Of a stretch of 9,392 bases of DNA, positions 1 through 6,910 are shown piece after piece. Below the pieces are notes generated by a model, which was given only the letters and a program-made list of their open reading frames with translations, did no database searches and was not told the origin of the DNA. Source of the DNA: Opitutia bacterium (GTDB lineage Bacteria > Verrucomicrobiota > Verrucomicrobiae > Opitutales > Opitutaceae); assembly GCA_947442255.1 (NCBI GenBank), contig CANEVO010000077.1, positions 1-9,392 of the forward strand. The letters are read 5' to 3'. The position numbers and the translations under genes are program-made. Every line of letters begins with the position of its first letter. Position 1 is the stretch's first letter.

Positions 1-494
1 GGCGGTGAACGCAAAAAAATGGTAAGCCCGGAACACAAGCGCCAGATGGCCGCCTTCGTGGTGGAAGGCCACCTGTGCTCCGGGCGGACGGCGTGCCCGA
101 GTTTATCCGTTCCGACAACGGTCCGGAGTTCATCGCCAAGGAACTCCAGCGCTAGCGAGCAGAGCAGAAAATCAAGACCATCTACATCACCCCGGCGAGC
201 CCGTGGGAGAACGGCTTTGTGGAATCGTTCCACTCCCGCTTCCGCGCCGAATGCCTGAACCGCGAGCAACTCTGGGCGCTGACCGAGGCCCGTGTCGTCA
301 TCGAAGACTTCCGCCAGGACTACAACGCCGCGCGGCCGCACAGCTCGCTCGGCTATCTCTCTCCGCACCGCTTCGTCGCGGGGAAATCTTTACCAATCCC
401 AAGCTCCGGGCCGGACCGCCAAGCCGGTCCGTCCCTCCGCCTGGGATTGCCAACCACCACCGAAGTCATCACATCAACCCGAGCCAAAGACTAA
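1..494 (+). pseudogene. IS3-family transposase OrfB remnant, internally deleted and nonsense-mutated
   Basis: This is a broken DDE (rve-type) transposase. Bases 19 to about 96 encode an OrfB-like N-terminus (MVSPEHKRQMAAFVVEG, then CSGRTAC). The reading then jumps frame, and from base 87 the third frame encodes the C-terminal half of the catalytic core: RSDNGPEF with Asp at 114-116, then SPWENGFVESFH with Glu at 222-224. Exactly 35 residues separate them, the D-35-E spacing of IS3-family enzymes. The rest follows the family (FRAECLN, YNAARPHSSLGYLSP). The first catalytic Asp and the region before it are missing, so an internal deletion is inferred. A TAG at 153-155 interrupts the core where a Trp codon (TGG) would fit. 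The reading frame ends with TAA at 492-494. The element is truncated by the window start and cannot encode an active enzyme. Confidence 0.85.
13..25 (+). promoter_or_regulatory. Candidate programmed -1 frameshift heptamer (A7) at the OrfA/OrfB junction
   Basis: Seven consecutive A residues at 13-19 read as A AAA AAA in frame 2. That frame ends in TAA at 23-25, as an OrfA reading frame would. A -1 slip enters frame 1, which carries the OrfB-like N-terminus starting KKMVSPEHK. This is the usual arrangement by which IS3-family elements make the OrfAB fusion transposase. OrfA itself lies outside the window, so its frame is inferred. Confidence 0.45.
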
Positions 495-711
495 CACTCC
501 ACCTAGCCCAGCTTTCGGGACCCGCTCGCCGATGACAATAAGAGCGGGAGTCATGGTGGAAACGGGTTGGAAGCGGGACCGAAAGCGACGGCAAGGCTGT
601 CGGGTTGACGTCGGGGGGCGAGATGTAACTTTTTACAACGCGGTTGATTGTTTCAATGGTGGCGAGCAACTTTTCATCGTGATTGTCCCAGCCACCTTAC
701 ACTCGCCGTGC
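495..711. other. Gene-free stretch: likely IS right end followed by the TPR gene leader
   Basis: The first 35 or so bases (CTAACACTCC through GGGACCCGC, ending near 531) resemble the terminal sequence common to IS3-type right ends, so the element probably stops there. I did not find a left end or target-site duplication. The remaining stretch is open in frame 1, but its translation looks non-coding. Weak promoter-like hexamers occur at 605-610 (TTGACG) with 626-631 (TAACTT, spacing only 15), and at 632-637 (TTTACA) with 655-660 (AATGGT, spacing 17). None is convincing. The stretch from about 620 to 690 is clearly more AT-rich than its surroundings, which fits a leader or promoter zone. Confidence 0.4.
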
Positions 712-3402
712 GTGCGTTGCCGTGCGGCGCTCCACCGAGGCCCGGCGGCCTGGGTTCGGGTGGGGTGGTTACTCCTCGTGGCGGGGTTCGGCTTCGCCCA
801 GCAGGCGGAGCCCCTGAATCCGCCCGTGCCGTTGCTCGTGGCGCGGACGGAGGCTTCGGCCGGCACCACCACGGTGCTGGTTTCGGCGGCGCGCCGCGCC
901 CAGGAACTGGGGCTGTCGTCGGTGGCGATTGGGCTCTATCAGCGCGTCCTCGCCGAGCCGGATGCAGACCGGGCAACACTCGCGCTTGGGCTCGCCACGG
1001 CGCTGATCGAGTCCGCCCGGCCGGACGACGCGGAGAAAGCATTGCGAGATTCGCCTGCGCCGCGCGGTTCGGCGTGGCATTTGCGGGTGGGTCTGGCGGC
1101 GCTTCAGCTGCGAAAATATGACGTCGCGCGCGCGGAGGCGGCGCTGGTGAAGGAGGAGGAGCTGGCCGCGGATGATCGTCCCTGGCATCTGTTTCTGCAG
1201 GGCGCGTTGTTCGACGTGGCCCCGGTGCAGGACCGGCAGCGGGCGAATGATTTTTACAACCGGGCCGAAGCCGCGGCGACGAACGAACTGGCCCGGGCGC
1301 GGTTCCAACTCGCGGCCGAGGAGGTGCGGCTGCGTCGGGGCACCGTAAAAGCCGAGGATTTGAAGCGAATCCTCGACAGTTACGAAGCGAATCAGGGCCG
1401 CGGGATTGGCTATCCCTATGCCATGAGCTACGCGATGTCGCTCGACGCGCTGGGCAGGAACAGCGAGGCGCAGACCTTCCTGCAACTGGTCCTGGCCACA
1501 CTGCCGGCGCAGGAGCGGGATTCGTGGGACAAGGTCCGGCTGGTGCTGGGGCTCGTGGGCGGACGCGGGCAAAGCCTGGCGGCCCGGAGGGCATTGAACG
1601 AGTTGCTAGCCGGAGGTCACGACCCGCTACGGCAGCGGCAAGCACTGCAGATTCTTTCCGAAGCTTCCAAGGTGGAGCCGGGCCGAAGCCAGCTGCGCAT
1701 CGAACTGGACCGGCTGATCTCCTCCGCGCCGACCCACGCCATTCGGGAAAGCCTGCTTTTCTACCGGGCGCAGCTTGCGCTGATGGAGAAGAACGATGCT
1801 AAAGTCATCGAGTGCGCCACGGCTTTGCTTGAGCAGTTTCCGACGTCCACTTTGCGCGGCCACACCTATGGGTTGCTGACCCAGCTGGCATGGGAGCAAC
1901 ACCGGTACCGTCTGGCGGCGGACAATGCCCGCAAGGCCCGCGCGGAAATGGCCACGGCGGGTGCGCCACGGGATATCGCGGCCCGAGCCGGCCTCGCCGT
2001 TGTCGAAGCCGAGGCCTGGTTTCGAGCTGGAATGAACGACGGTGACAAAAATATGTTTCGCAACGCGGCCGAGGCCTATGCGGTCGCGCTGCGGGAACGA
2101 CCGGCGAACGTGAACGGGGGCGATCTGATGTTTCAGCGCGTCCTGGCGGAGATTAAGTCCGGCTCGCCCGATGCCGCCAAGGTGCTCGATGAACTCGACA
2201 ACGATCCGGCGTTCGACCTTGAGAACCGTTGGCAGGCGGAGTGGAGCCTCGCACGTGCCCTGCAGGTGCAGGGCCGGGTTGCCGAGGCATACGCACGGGT
2301 CAACGCCCTGCTTGGGGCGGCGGCCGCGGGTGGCCAGCCGGTGCCGGTCAAGCCGGATCTGCGGGTGCGCATGGCGTGGTTGCAGGCACGGCTTTCGCTT
2401 CAGGCAGGACAACCGGAGACGACCCTGTCGCTGGTCGATCTGCTGCTCAACACCACCGACGGAGTTCCGTCGGCGCTGCGAACGGAGATTGCCAGCATGG
2501 CACTGCTGCAAAAGGCGGGGGCGCAGTTCGAACTCGGCCGCGAAGTGCCGGCATTGGAGACTCTCGCGAAAGTGCGGGCCAATTTTCCAAAATCGGAGGC
2601 GGTGATCCATTCCTATTTGATCGAGGCCGATTACTACGCCGACCAAGGCAAAATCGTCGAGGCGCAGAAACGGCTCACCAGCCTGACTGACGACGAAAGT
2701 TACAAGGACAACCGGCTGATCCCATATGCCTATTATCAACTCGCGCTCTGGTCGGAGCGGTTGGGGCAGAACAAGGATTTTCAGGACGCGTATCGTTACA
2801 TCGAGAATCTGGTGAGTACGTCGGCCGCCGAGAAGGAAGGCGACTTCGTGTTCGTGGCGCGGTTGAAACAAGCCGAATTGTTGCGGCGCCTCAACCAGTT
2901 TCCCCAAGCCCAGCGGGTCTACGATGATTTGACCAACAAGCCGGCCTCGACTGAGAACGGGATTATTGCGCGGCTCGAACTGGCCAAATGCCACAACGCG
3001 CAGGCCTCGGCGGATCCGTCGCACGGCGACAGCGCGAAATTGTTGTTCGAGGAGTTGCGCGACCGGGTCGATGCGCCAAAGGATGTGCGTGTCGAGGCCG
3101 GTTACCATTTGGGCGCGCTGCTCGCGGGTCGGGGCAAACTGGACGATGCGGTCAAGGTTTGGTGGGCGGATGTGATTACGCCGTATCTGGTGGAGGAGAA
3201 ACCGCCTTTCGAGCCCGCGGCTAAACGTCCTTACTGGTTGGCCCGAACGTTACTCGACCTTGGGCTCCTGCTCGAGCAGCAGGGCAAGTTAGACGAGGCT
3301 CGTGACGCCTACGACCTCATCCTCCGTTCGAAACTGGGTTCGGGCGAAGAGCTCGCGAAAAAGGGACTGGAGCGGATGGGGGGTAGGAGCGGCAACCGGT
3401 GA
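712..3402 (+). CDS. Exported TPR-repeat protein upstream of exbB/exbD-like genes
   Basis: A large, Ala/Leu/Arg-rich helical repeat protein of about 896 residues. The N-terminus has basic residues followed by a hydrophobic stretch (VGWLLLVAGFGFA) and a plausible signal peptidase site before QQAEP, so export to the periplasm is predicted. Degenerate TPR-like helical pairs occur throughout, for example SSVAIGLYQRVLAEP near the N-terminus, RLKQAELLRRLNQFPQAQRVYDDL, and LARTLLDLGLLLEQQGKLDEARDAYDLIL at the C-terminus. No catalytic motif is visible, so a scaffold or partner-binding role is inferred. The ExbB-like gene follows after 59 bases, suggesting one operon. The start is uncertain: GTG 712 gives the neatest signal peptide, GTG 679 is an alternative, and ATG 532 and 553 lie beside the IS remnant. 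The frame stays open back to 292, but there it overlaps transposase sequence in another frame. Confidence 0.75.
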   Translation: MRCRAALHRGPAAWVRVGWLLLVAGFGFAQQAEPLNPPVPLLVARTEASAGTTTVLVSAARRAQELGLSSVAIGLYQRVLAEPDADRATLALGLATALIESARPDDAEKALRDSPAPRGSAWHLRVGLAALQLRKYDVARAEAALVKEEELAADDRPWHLFLQGALFDVAPVQDRQRANDFYNRAEAAATNELARARFQLAAEEVRLRRGTVKAEDLKRILDSYEANQGRGIGYPYAMSYAMSLDALGRNSEAQTFLQLVLATLPAQERDSWDKVRLVLGLVGGRGQSLAARRALNELLAGGHDPLRQRQALQILSEASKVEPGRSQLRIELDRLISSAPTHAIRESLLFYRAQLALMEKNDAKVIECATALLEQFPTSTLRGHTYGLLTQLAWEQHRYRLAADNARKARAEMATAGAPRDIAARAGLAVVEAEAWFRAGMNDGDKNMFRNAAEAYAVALRERPANVNGGDLMFQRVLAEIKSGSPDAAKVLDELDNDPAFDLENRWQAEWSLARALQVQGRVAEAYARVNALLGAAAAGGQPVPVKPDLRVRMAWLQARLSLQAGQPETTLSLVDLLLNTTDGVPSALRTEIASMALLQKAGAQFELGREVPALETLAKVRANFPKSEAVIHSYLIEADYYADQGKIVEAQKRLTSLTDDESYKDNRLIPYAYYQLALWSERLGQNKDFQDAYRYIENLVSTSAAEKEGDFVFVARLKQAELLRRLNQFPQAQRVYDDLTNKPASTENGIIARLELAKCHNAQASADPSHGDSAKLLFEELRDRVDAPKDVRVEAGYHLGALLAGRGKLDDAVKVWWADVITPYLVEEKPPFEPAAKRPYWLARTLLDLGLLLEQQGKLDEARDAYDLILRSKLGSGEELAKKGLERMGGRSGNR

Positions 3403-3461
3403 GCGTCACTGCGGTTTCAGATTTACGGCTCGAGATGATCCAGCTCTAACCTGCGAACACC

Positions 3462-4124
3462 ATGGGGGGATTCGATTTCACATTGTTTACACGTGGGGGG
3501 CCGATGATAGGGGTGCTCCTCGTGCTCGGATTTGTCGGCGCGATGCTTTTTATCGAACGCACGCTCTATCTGCATCGCGGGCAGATCCGTGCAAAAGCGT
3601 TCGTGGACGGCATCAAGAATACCCTCGCCAAGCGCCGGCTCGTCGAGGCACTCACCCTGTGTGAGGAGACACCCGGCCCGGTGGCCGCCGTCGTCAAGGC
3701 GGCGCTATTGCATGCGGACGGCTCCGCCGAAGCCATGCGTTTTCACGTGCAGGAGGCGGGCATTGTCGAGCTACCCGCGCTCGAGCGGCGGCTCGGCTCG
3801 CTTGCCGCCCTCGCGCAAGTAGCCCCCTTGGTCGGTTTGCTCGGGACGATCCTCGGGATGATCACCACGTTCGAAGCCTTTCAGCGCGGAGGAAATTATG
3901 CGATGGCGGGGGCCTTGTCGGCCGGAATGGGGCAGGCGCTTCTGACCGCCGCCGCCAGCCTCGTGCTCGCCATCCCGATCCATCTAGGGCACCATTTTCT
4001 CACGGGTCGCGTGCGTGCCATTGTGCGTGACGTCGAATGGTCCGGCAACGAGATCATGAAATACCTTTTGACGGATTATCGAGGTTCGAACGGTGAAACC
4101 GGGAGCGTGGTTTTGGCCAAATGA
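3462..4124 (+). CDS. MotA/TolQ/ExbB-family proton channel protein (ExbB-like)
   Basis: An inner-membrane protein of 220 residues, typical for the family, predicted to form the channel core that couples proton flow to a TonB- or TolA-like partner. Three membrane segments are visible: residues about 14-32, a cytoplasmic loop, then about 112-137 (containing APLVGLLGTILGM) and about 151-180 (SAGMGQALLTAAASLVLAIP). Thr129 in GLLGT matches Thr148 of E. coli ExbB. Aligning segment three with E. coli ExbB (GIAEALLATAIGLVAAIP, from memory) without gaps places Gln158 (codon 3933-3935) at the conserved Glu176 and Ala163 at Thr181, with Thr162 next to it. The gene ends in an ATGA overlap with the ExbD-like gene, so translational coupling is likely. 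No Shine-Dalgarno is seen before the ATG. Confidence 0.88.
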   Translation: MGGFDFTLFTRGGPMIGVLLVLGFVGAMLFIERTLYLHRGQIRAKAFVDGIKNTLAKRRLVEALTLCEETPGPVAAVVKAALLHADGSAEAMRFHVQEAGIVELPALERRLGSLAALAQVAPLVGLLGTILGMITTFEAFQRGGNYAMAGALSAGMGQALLTAAASLVLAIPIHLGHHFLTGRVRAIVRDVEWSGNEIMKYLLTDYRGSNGETGSVVLAK

Positions 4125-4573
4125 TCACTCGCCCGCTCGATCTCGCCTCCCGATTGCGACCCGAGCCGCGTAGTTTCGACGGCTGGTTTTTCGTCAATGC
4201 CGGTTTGATCGCGCTGTTTTTTGTGTTTTTTGGTTCACCGTTCGTGCTGGCGCCAGCGCTGGGGGTGGATTTTCGCCTACCCGAGGTCACGGGAGCGACC
4301 GCCGATGCTCGTCCCGCAACTCACCACGTAAACATCACGAATTCCGGTCAGATTTTTGTGCGTGATGGTCTCAAGACGATGGAGCAGCTTCGCGAATGGT
4401 TACGGGTGCGGGCGACTACGGTGAAGGAACCAGTGCTGCTCGTCCTCGCGAGCGAGGGCGTGCCGACGCGACTTTCCTTTGAGGTAGCGAGTGCCGGGCG
4501 CGAAGCGGGGTTTACGGTGCGGTTTGCGGCGCGCGAGGCGAAGGGGCACCTAGATGAGGGACAGAGCCCATGA
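4121..4573 (+). CDS. ExbD/TolR-family biopolymer transport protein, divergent
   Basis: A 150-residue protein with a short cytoplasmic N-terminus, one membrane span (about 22-43, WFFVNAGLIALFFVFFGSPF) and a periplasmic domain. The sequence after the span (VLAPALGVDFRLPE) and the pattern ITNSGQIFVRDG, EQLREWLR, LLVLASEGVPTRLSF match the ExbD/TolR layout, and its place directly after the ExbB-like gene supports it. Aligned to E. coli ExbD (TPFIDVMLVLLIIFMVAAP, from memory) without gaps, the essential Asp25 falls on Asn26 here (codon AAT, 4196-4198). Asp20 is nearby but six residues earlier, just outside the predicted span. The start overlaps the previous stop (ATGA), and the stop overlaps the next start in the same way. 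The identification rests on layout and context, since identity is low. Confidence 0.75.
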   Translation: MITRPLDLASRLRPEPRSFDGWFFVNAGLIALFFVFFGSPFVLAPALGVDFRLPEVTGATADARPATHHVNITNSGQIFVRDGLKTMEQLREWLRVRATTVKEPVLLVLASEGVPTRLSFEVASAGREAGFTVRFAAREAKGHLDEGQSP

Positions 4574-5301
4574 GTGCGGAGTTGACCGGTCGCAAGCGAC
4601 GCTGGGTGGCCTCGACCGCGGGGGCGGCGATTGTGGCCATGGCGATGCTGGCATTGTTTCGGATTAAATCCCCGCTGCCGGACGGCCGGACCAGCGGTTT
4701 GAAGTCCATGCCGCCGTTGGAACTTACGAGAACGGGAGCGAGTGACACAGCTTTGAGGGAGGAAATGATCATGAACGATCAGACTTCGCTTTTCCTTCCT
4801 ACGGCGCGGAACGTGGCTCTACCCTCTGTGCGGCGGCCGGAGGCAGGGCAATCGGCTCTTGATCAGGATGTTTTGAAAATGGCCATTAAAGAGTCAGAGT
4901 TGAATCTCGGTCTTCCGGCGCCCGTGGACATTCCGACCAAGGCCGCCGAGGTATTGTTGACGGGTCCCGTAGCCACTCCCTTGGCCGGATTTGGCAGAGT
5001 AGATGCATCTCTGGCGTCGCTTCCGGCGCGAGGCGCTTTCATCGAAGTCAGGACGGTGAATGCAAACCGGCCGGTTTTCGGTGATCTTCTGGCCGATGCC
5101 AAACCGCCGGCGGGAAAAGCGTGGCGCCCCATGGAGTTCCTTGCTGCCGTGGATGCCGCGGGGTTGGTGGGGCCCTTGGTGATTACCGAGCGGTCGGATG
5201 CCGAGGATGTCGATAATTATTTCCGAAGGTATCTCACGCGGACATTCCGAATTGGTGACCGCTTAACCCCCGGTTTCTATCGAGTTATCGTCGGGCCGTA
5301 G
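4570..5301 (+). CDS. Single-span periplasmic protein, probable TonB-like partner of the ExbB/ExbD pair
   Basis: A 243-residue protein with a basic N-terminus (GRKRRW), one membrane segment (about 13-30, VASTAGAAIVAMAMLALF) and a periplasmic remainder, so it is predicted to be anchored in the inner membrane by its N-terminus. A linker with scattered prolines leads to a C-terminal part (about 188-243). Its pattern there (FLAAVDAAGLVGPLVITERSD, NYFRRYL, then FYRVIVGP at the end) resembles the strand-helix-strand layout of TonB C-terminal domains. It lacks the long Pro-Glu/Pro-Lys spacer of classical TonB. The start overlaps the ExbD-like stop as ATGA, and GAGGGA at 4556-4561 lies 8 bases upstream as a ribosome binding site. 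Family membership is inferred from topology and position; it could also be an unrelated anchored protein. Confidence 0.55.
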   Translation: MSAELTGRKRRWVASTAGAAIVAMAMLALFRIKSPLPDGRTSGLKSMPPLELTRTGASDTALREEMIMNDQTSLFLPTARNVALPSVRRPEAGQSALDQDVLKMAIKESELNLGLPAPVDIPTKAAEVLLTGPVATPLAGFGRVDASLASLPARGAFIEVRTVNANRPVFGDLLADAKPPAGKAWRPMEFLAAVDAAGLVGPLVITERSDAEDVDNYFRRYLTRTFRIGDRLTPGFYRVIVGP

Positions 5302-5334
5302 AATTCATCGGAATTGCGCCAATTTGCTGTTGAC

Positions 5335-5379
5335 GGTGCAAAGTGCGGGTTGCACTTTCACCGGCTCTTTTCGTTTTTT
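5335..5379 (+). terminator. Probable Rho-independent terminator of the TPR/exbB/exbD/tonB-like unit
   Basis: An inverted repeat, GGTG-C-AAAGTGC (5335-5346) and GCACTTTCACC (5352-5362), forms an 11-bp stem with one bulged C and a GGGTT loop. It is followed after five bases by the T-rich run TTTTCGTTTTTT (5368-5379). It lies 33 bases after the last stop codon and just before tRNA-Thr, where termination between the two units would be expected. The gap between stem and T-run makes it slightly imperfect. Confidence 0.65.
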
Positions 5380-5395
5380 GGCACTCTCTTATTCT

Positions 5396-5471
5396 GCCCA
5401 GATAGCTCAGTTGGTAGAGCACCCCCTTGGTAAGGGGGAGGTCGACGGTTCGAATCCGTTTCTGGGCTCCA
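5396..5471 (+). tRNA. tRNA-Thr, anticodon GGT
   Basis: A complete 76-base cloverleaf. The acceptor stem GCCCAGA pairs with TCTGGGC. The D-arm begins AGCTCAGTTGGTAGAGC. The anticodon stem CCCCC/GGGGG encloses the loop TTGGTAA with GGT at 5429-5431. The T-arm contains GGTTCGAATCC. The 3' CCA is encoded at 5469-5471. The anticodon GGT reads ACC and ACU threonine codons. It sits 81 bases before tuf, the same order as thrT-tufB in E. coli, so co-transcription with tuf and release by tRNA processing are likely. Confidence 0.97.
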
Positions 5472-5552
5472 GGTCAGAAGACACGTCGGCTCAGGCTTCT
5501 ACGACGCTAAACCAGAGGTCAAATTTCATCATCACCCAAACATCCGTCTCCC

Positions 5553-6743
5553 ATGGCTAAAGGCACATTCGAACGCAAGAAACCGCACGTGAACGTCGGC
5601 ACGATCGGCCACGTCGATCACGGCAAAACTACGCTGACCACCGCGATTCTCGCGGTGCAGGCTCGCAAAGGCCTCGCCGAGGTGAAGAGCTACGCCGATA
5701 TTGCGAAAGGTGGCACTGTTCGCGACGCATCCAAGATCGTCACGATTTCGGTCGCGCACGTCGAATACGAGTCCGACAAGCGCCACTACGCACACGTCGA
5801 CTGCCCCGGCCACGCGGACTTCGTCAAGAACATGATCACCGGTGCGGCACAAATGGACGGGGCGATCCTCGTCGTTTCCGCGGCCGACGGTCCAATGCCG
5901 CAGACCCGCGAGCACATCCTCCTCGCCCGCCAAGTTGGCGTGCCGCAGCTCGTGGTGTTCCTCAACAAGGTCGACCTGATCGACGATCCCGAGCTCCTCG
6001 AGCTCGTCGAAGAGGAAATTCGCGATCTGCTGACCAAGTACCAATTTGATGGCAAGAATGCGAAGATCATTCGCGGATCCGCCACGGCGGCCCTTGAGGG
6101 CAAGCCGGAAGGGGACAAAGCGATCTCCGACCTCATGGAAGCGATCGACACCGAAATTCCGGAGCCGGTCCGGGAGATGGACAAGCCCTTCCTGATGTCC
6201 GTCGAAGACGTTTTCTCGATCACCGGCCGCGGTACCGTTGCCACCGGTCGCATCGAGCGTGGTGTGGTCAAGCTCAACGAGACCGTTGAGATCGTCGGTC
6301 TGAAGGACACCACTACGACTGTCGTTACGGGCATCGAAATGTTCCGCAAGCTGCTGGATAGCGGCCAAGCCGGCGACAACGTCGGTCTGCTCCTCCGCGG
6401 CATCGAAAAAGAAGGCATTGAGCGCGGGCAGGTCCTCGCGGCGCCGAAGTCCATTAAGCCTCACAAAAAGGGGAAGGCCGAAATCTACGTCCTTTCCAAG
6501 GACGAGGGTGGCCGCCACACGCCGTTCTTCAACGGTTACCGTCCCCAGTTCTACTTCCGGACGACGGACGTGACGGGAATCGTCAATCTGCCGACGGGCG
6601 TCGAGATGATCATGCCGGGTGACAACATCGCCGTTGAAATCGACCTGATCGTTCCGATCGCCATGGAAAAGACCCAGAAGTTCGCCATCCGTGAGGGCGG
6701 ACGGACCATCGGTGCCGGCCGGATCACCGAGATCATCGAGTAA
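5553..6743 (+). CDS. tuf: Elongation factor Tu
   Basis: EF-Tu is the GTPase that delivers aminoacyl-tRNA to the ribosomal A site. The 396-residue length is normal and all three domains are present. The GTPase motifs are intact: P-loop GHVDHGKT (19-26), DCPGH with catalytic His87 (83-87), NKVD (138-141) and GSA (175-177). Domain 2 ([17 protein letters not shown]) and domain 3 ([24 protein letters not shown]) are close to the bacterial norm. Switch I is odd: where nearly all EF-Tu read KARGITI, this one reads [14 protein letters not shown] (59-72). It keeps the Mg-binding Thr (Thr64) but loses the Arg-Gly. The frame is continuous through the region, so a frameshift error is unlikely. No Shine-Dalgarno is visible upstream of the ATG. 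The gene lies between two tRNAs. Confidence 0.98.
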   Translation: MAKGTFERKKPHVNVGTIGHVDHGKTTLTTAILAVQARKGLAEVKSYADIAKGGTVRDASKIVTISVAHVEYESDKRHYAHVDCPGHADFVKNMITGAAQMDGAILVVSAADGPMPQTREHILLARQVGVPQLVVFLNKVDLIDDPELLELVEEEIRDLLTKYQFDGKNAKIIRGSATAALEGKPEGDKAISDLMEAIDTEIPEPVREMDKPFLMSVEDVFSITGRGTVATGRIERGVVKLNETVEIVGLKDTTTTVVTGIEMFRKLLDSGQAGDNVGLLLRGIEKEGIERGQVLAAPKSIKPHKKGKAEIYVLSKDEGGRHTPFFNGYRPQFYFRTTDVTGIVNLPTGVEMIMPGDNIAVEIDLIVPIAMEKTQKFAIREGGRTIGAGRITEIIE

Positions 6744-6772
6744 GGCTCCGGCAATCGTTTAAACTCGACACC

Positions 6773-6799
6773 GCCGAGGCCTCGCAACGGGGCCTCGGC
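6773..6799 (+). terminator. Strong hairpin between tuf and tRNA-Trp (terminator, attenuator or processing site)
   Basis: GCCGAGGCC (6773-6781) and GGCCTCGGC (6791-6799) form a perfect 9-bp GC-rich stem. It extends inward by a T-G and a C-G pair to leave the loop GCAAC. It lies 29 bases after the tuf stop and 25 bases before tRNA-Trp. No T-run follows (TGCGTCGTCTAAG), so a classical intrinsic terminator is doubtful. Partial termination, 3'-end protection of tuf mRNA or an RNase processing site are possible. Confidence 0.45.
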
Positions 6800-6824
6800 T
6801 GCGTCGTCTAAGAAAGCCCATTAC

Positions 6825-6900
6825 AGGCGTGTAGCTCAATTGGTAGAGTAGCGGTCTCCAAAACCGTCGGTTGGGGGTTCGAGTCCCTCCGCGCCTGCCA
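6825..6900 (+). tRNA. tRNA-Trp, anticodon CCA
   Basis: A complete 76-base cloverleaf. The acceptor stem AGGCGTG pairs with CGCGCCT (one G-T pair), with discriminator G. The D-arm is TAGCTCAATTGGTAGAG. The anticodon stem GCGGT/ACCGT encloses the loop CTCCAAA with CCA at 6858-6860. The T-arm contains GGTTCGAGTCC. The 3' CCA is encoded at 6898-6900. tRNA-Trp directly before secE is a widespread bacterial arrangement. The secE start is only 10 bases downstream, so the tRNA 3' end and the secE mRNA 5' end must be made from the same transcript or by close processing. Confidence 0.97.
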
Positions 6901-6910
6901 AATTTCCGCA

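Noticed and set aside
605..631. Promoter TTGACG / TAACTT upstream of the TPR gene
   Set aside because: The spacing is only 15 and the -10 is weak; mentioned in the gene-free stretch but not called as a feature.
769..1572. 267-codon open frame on the - strand, with another overlapping one at 674-1645
   Set aside because: Both are antisense to the TPR gene, rich in Arg/Pro, and without family features.
1627..3108. 493-codon open frame on the - strand
   Set aside because: It lies entirely opposite the TPR gene. It is the kind of antisense frame produced by GC-rich codon usage, has no recognisable domain, and contradicts the direction of every neighbour.
5330..5358. Promoter for tRNA-Thr/tuf with -35 TTGACG and -10 CACTTT
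   Set aside because: The -35 match is good, but the -10 position matches poorly and lies inside the terminator stem. The real promoter of this unit was not identified.
5324..5560. Small + strand open frame across tRNA-Thr
   Set aside because: It runs through the terminator hairpin and the full tRNA-Thr and overlaps the tuf start; the tRNA explains the sequence.
5532..6518. 328-codon open frame on the - strand
   Set aside because: It is antisense to tuf, whose identity is certain; the open frame follows from the codon bias of a highly expressed GC-rich gene.
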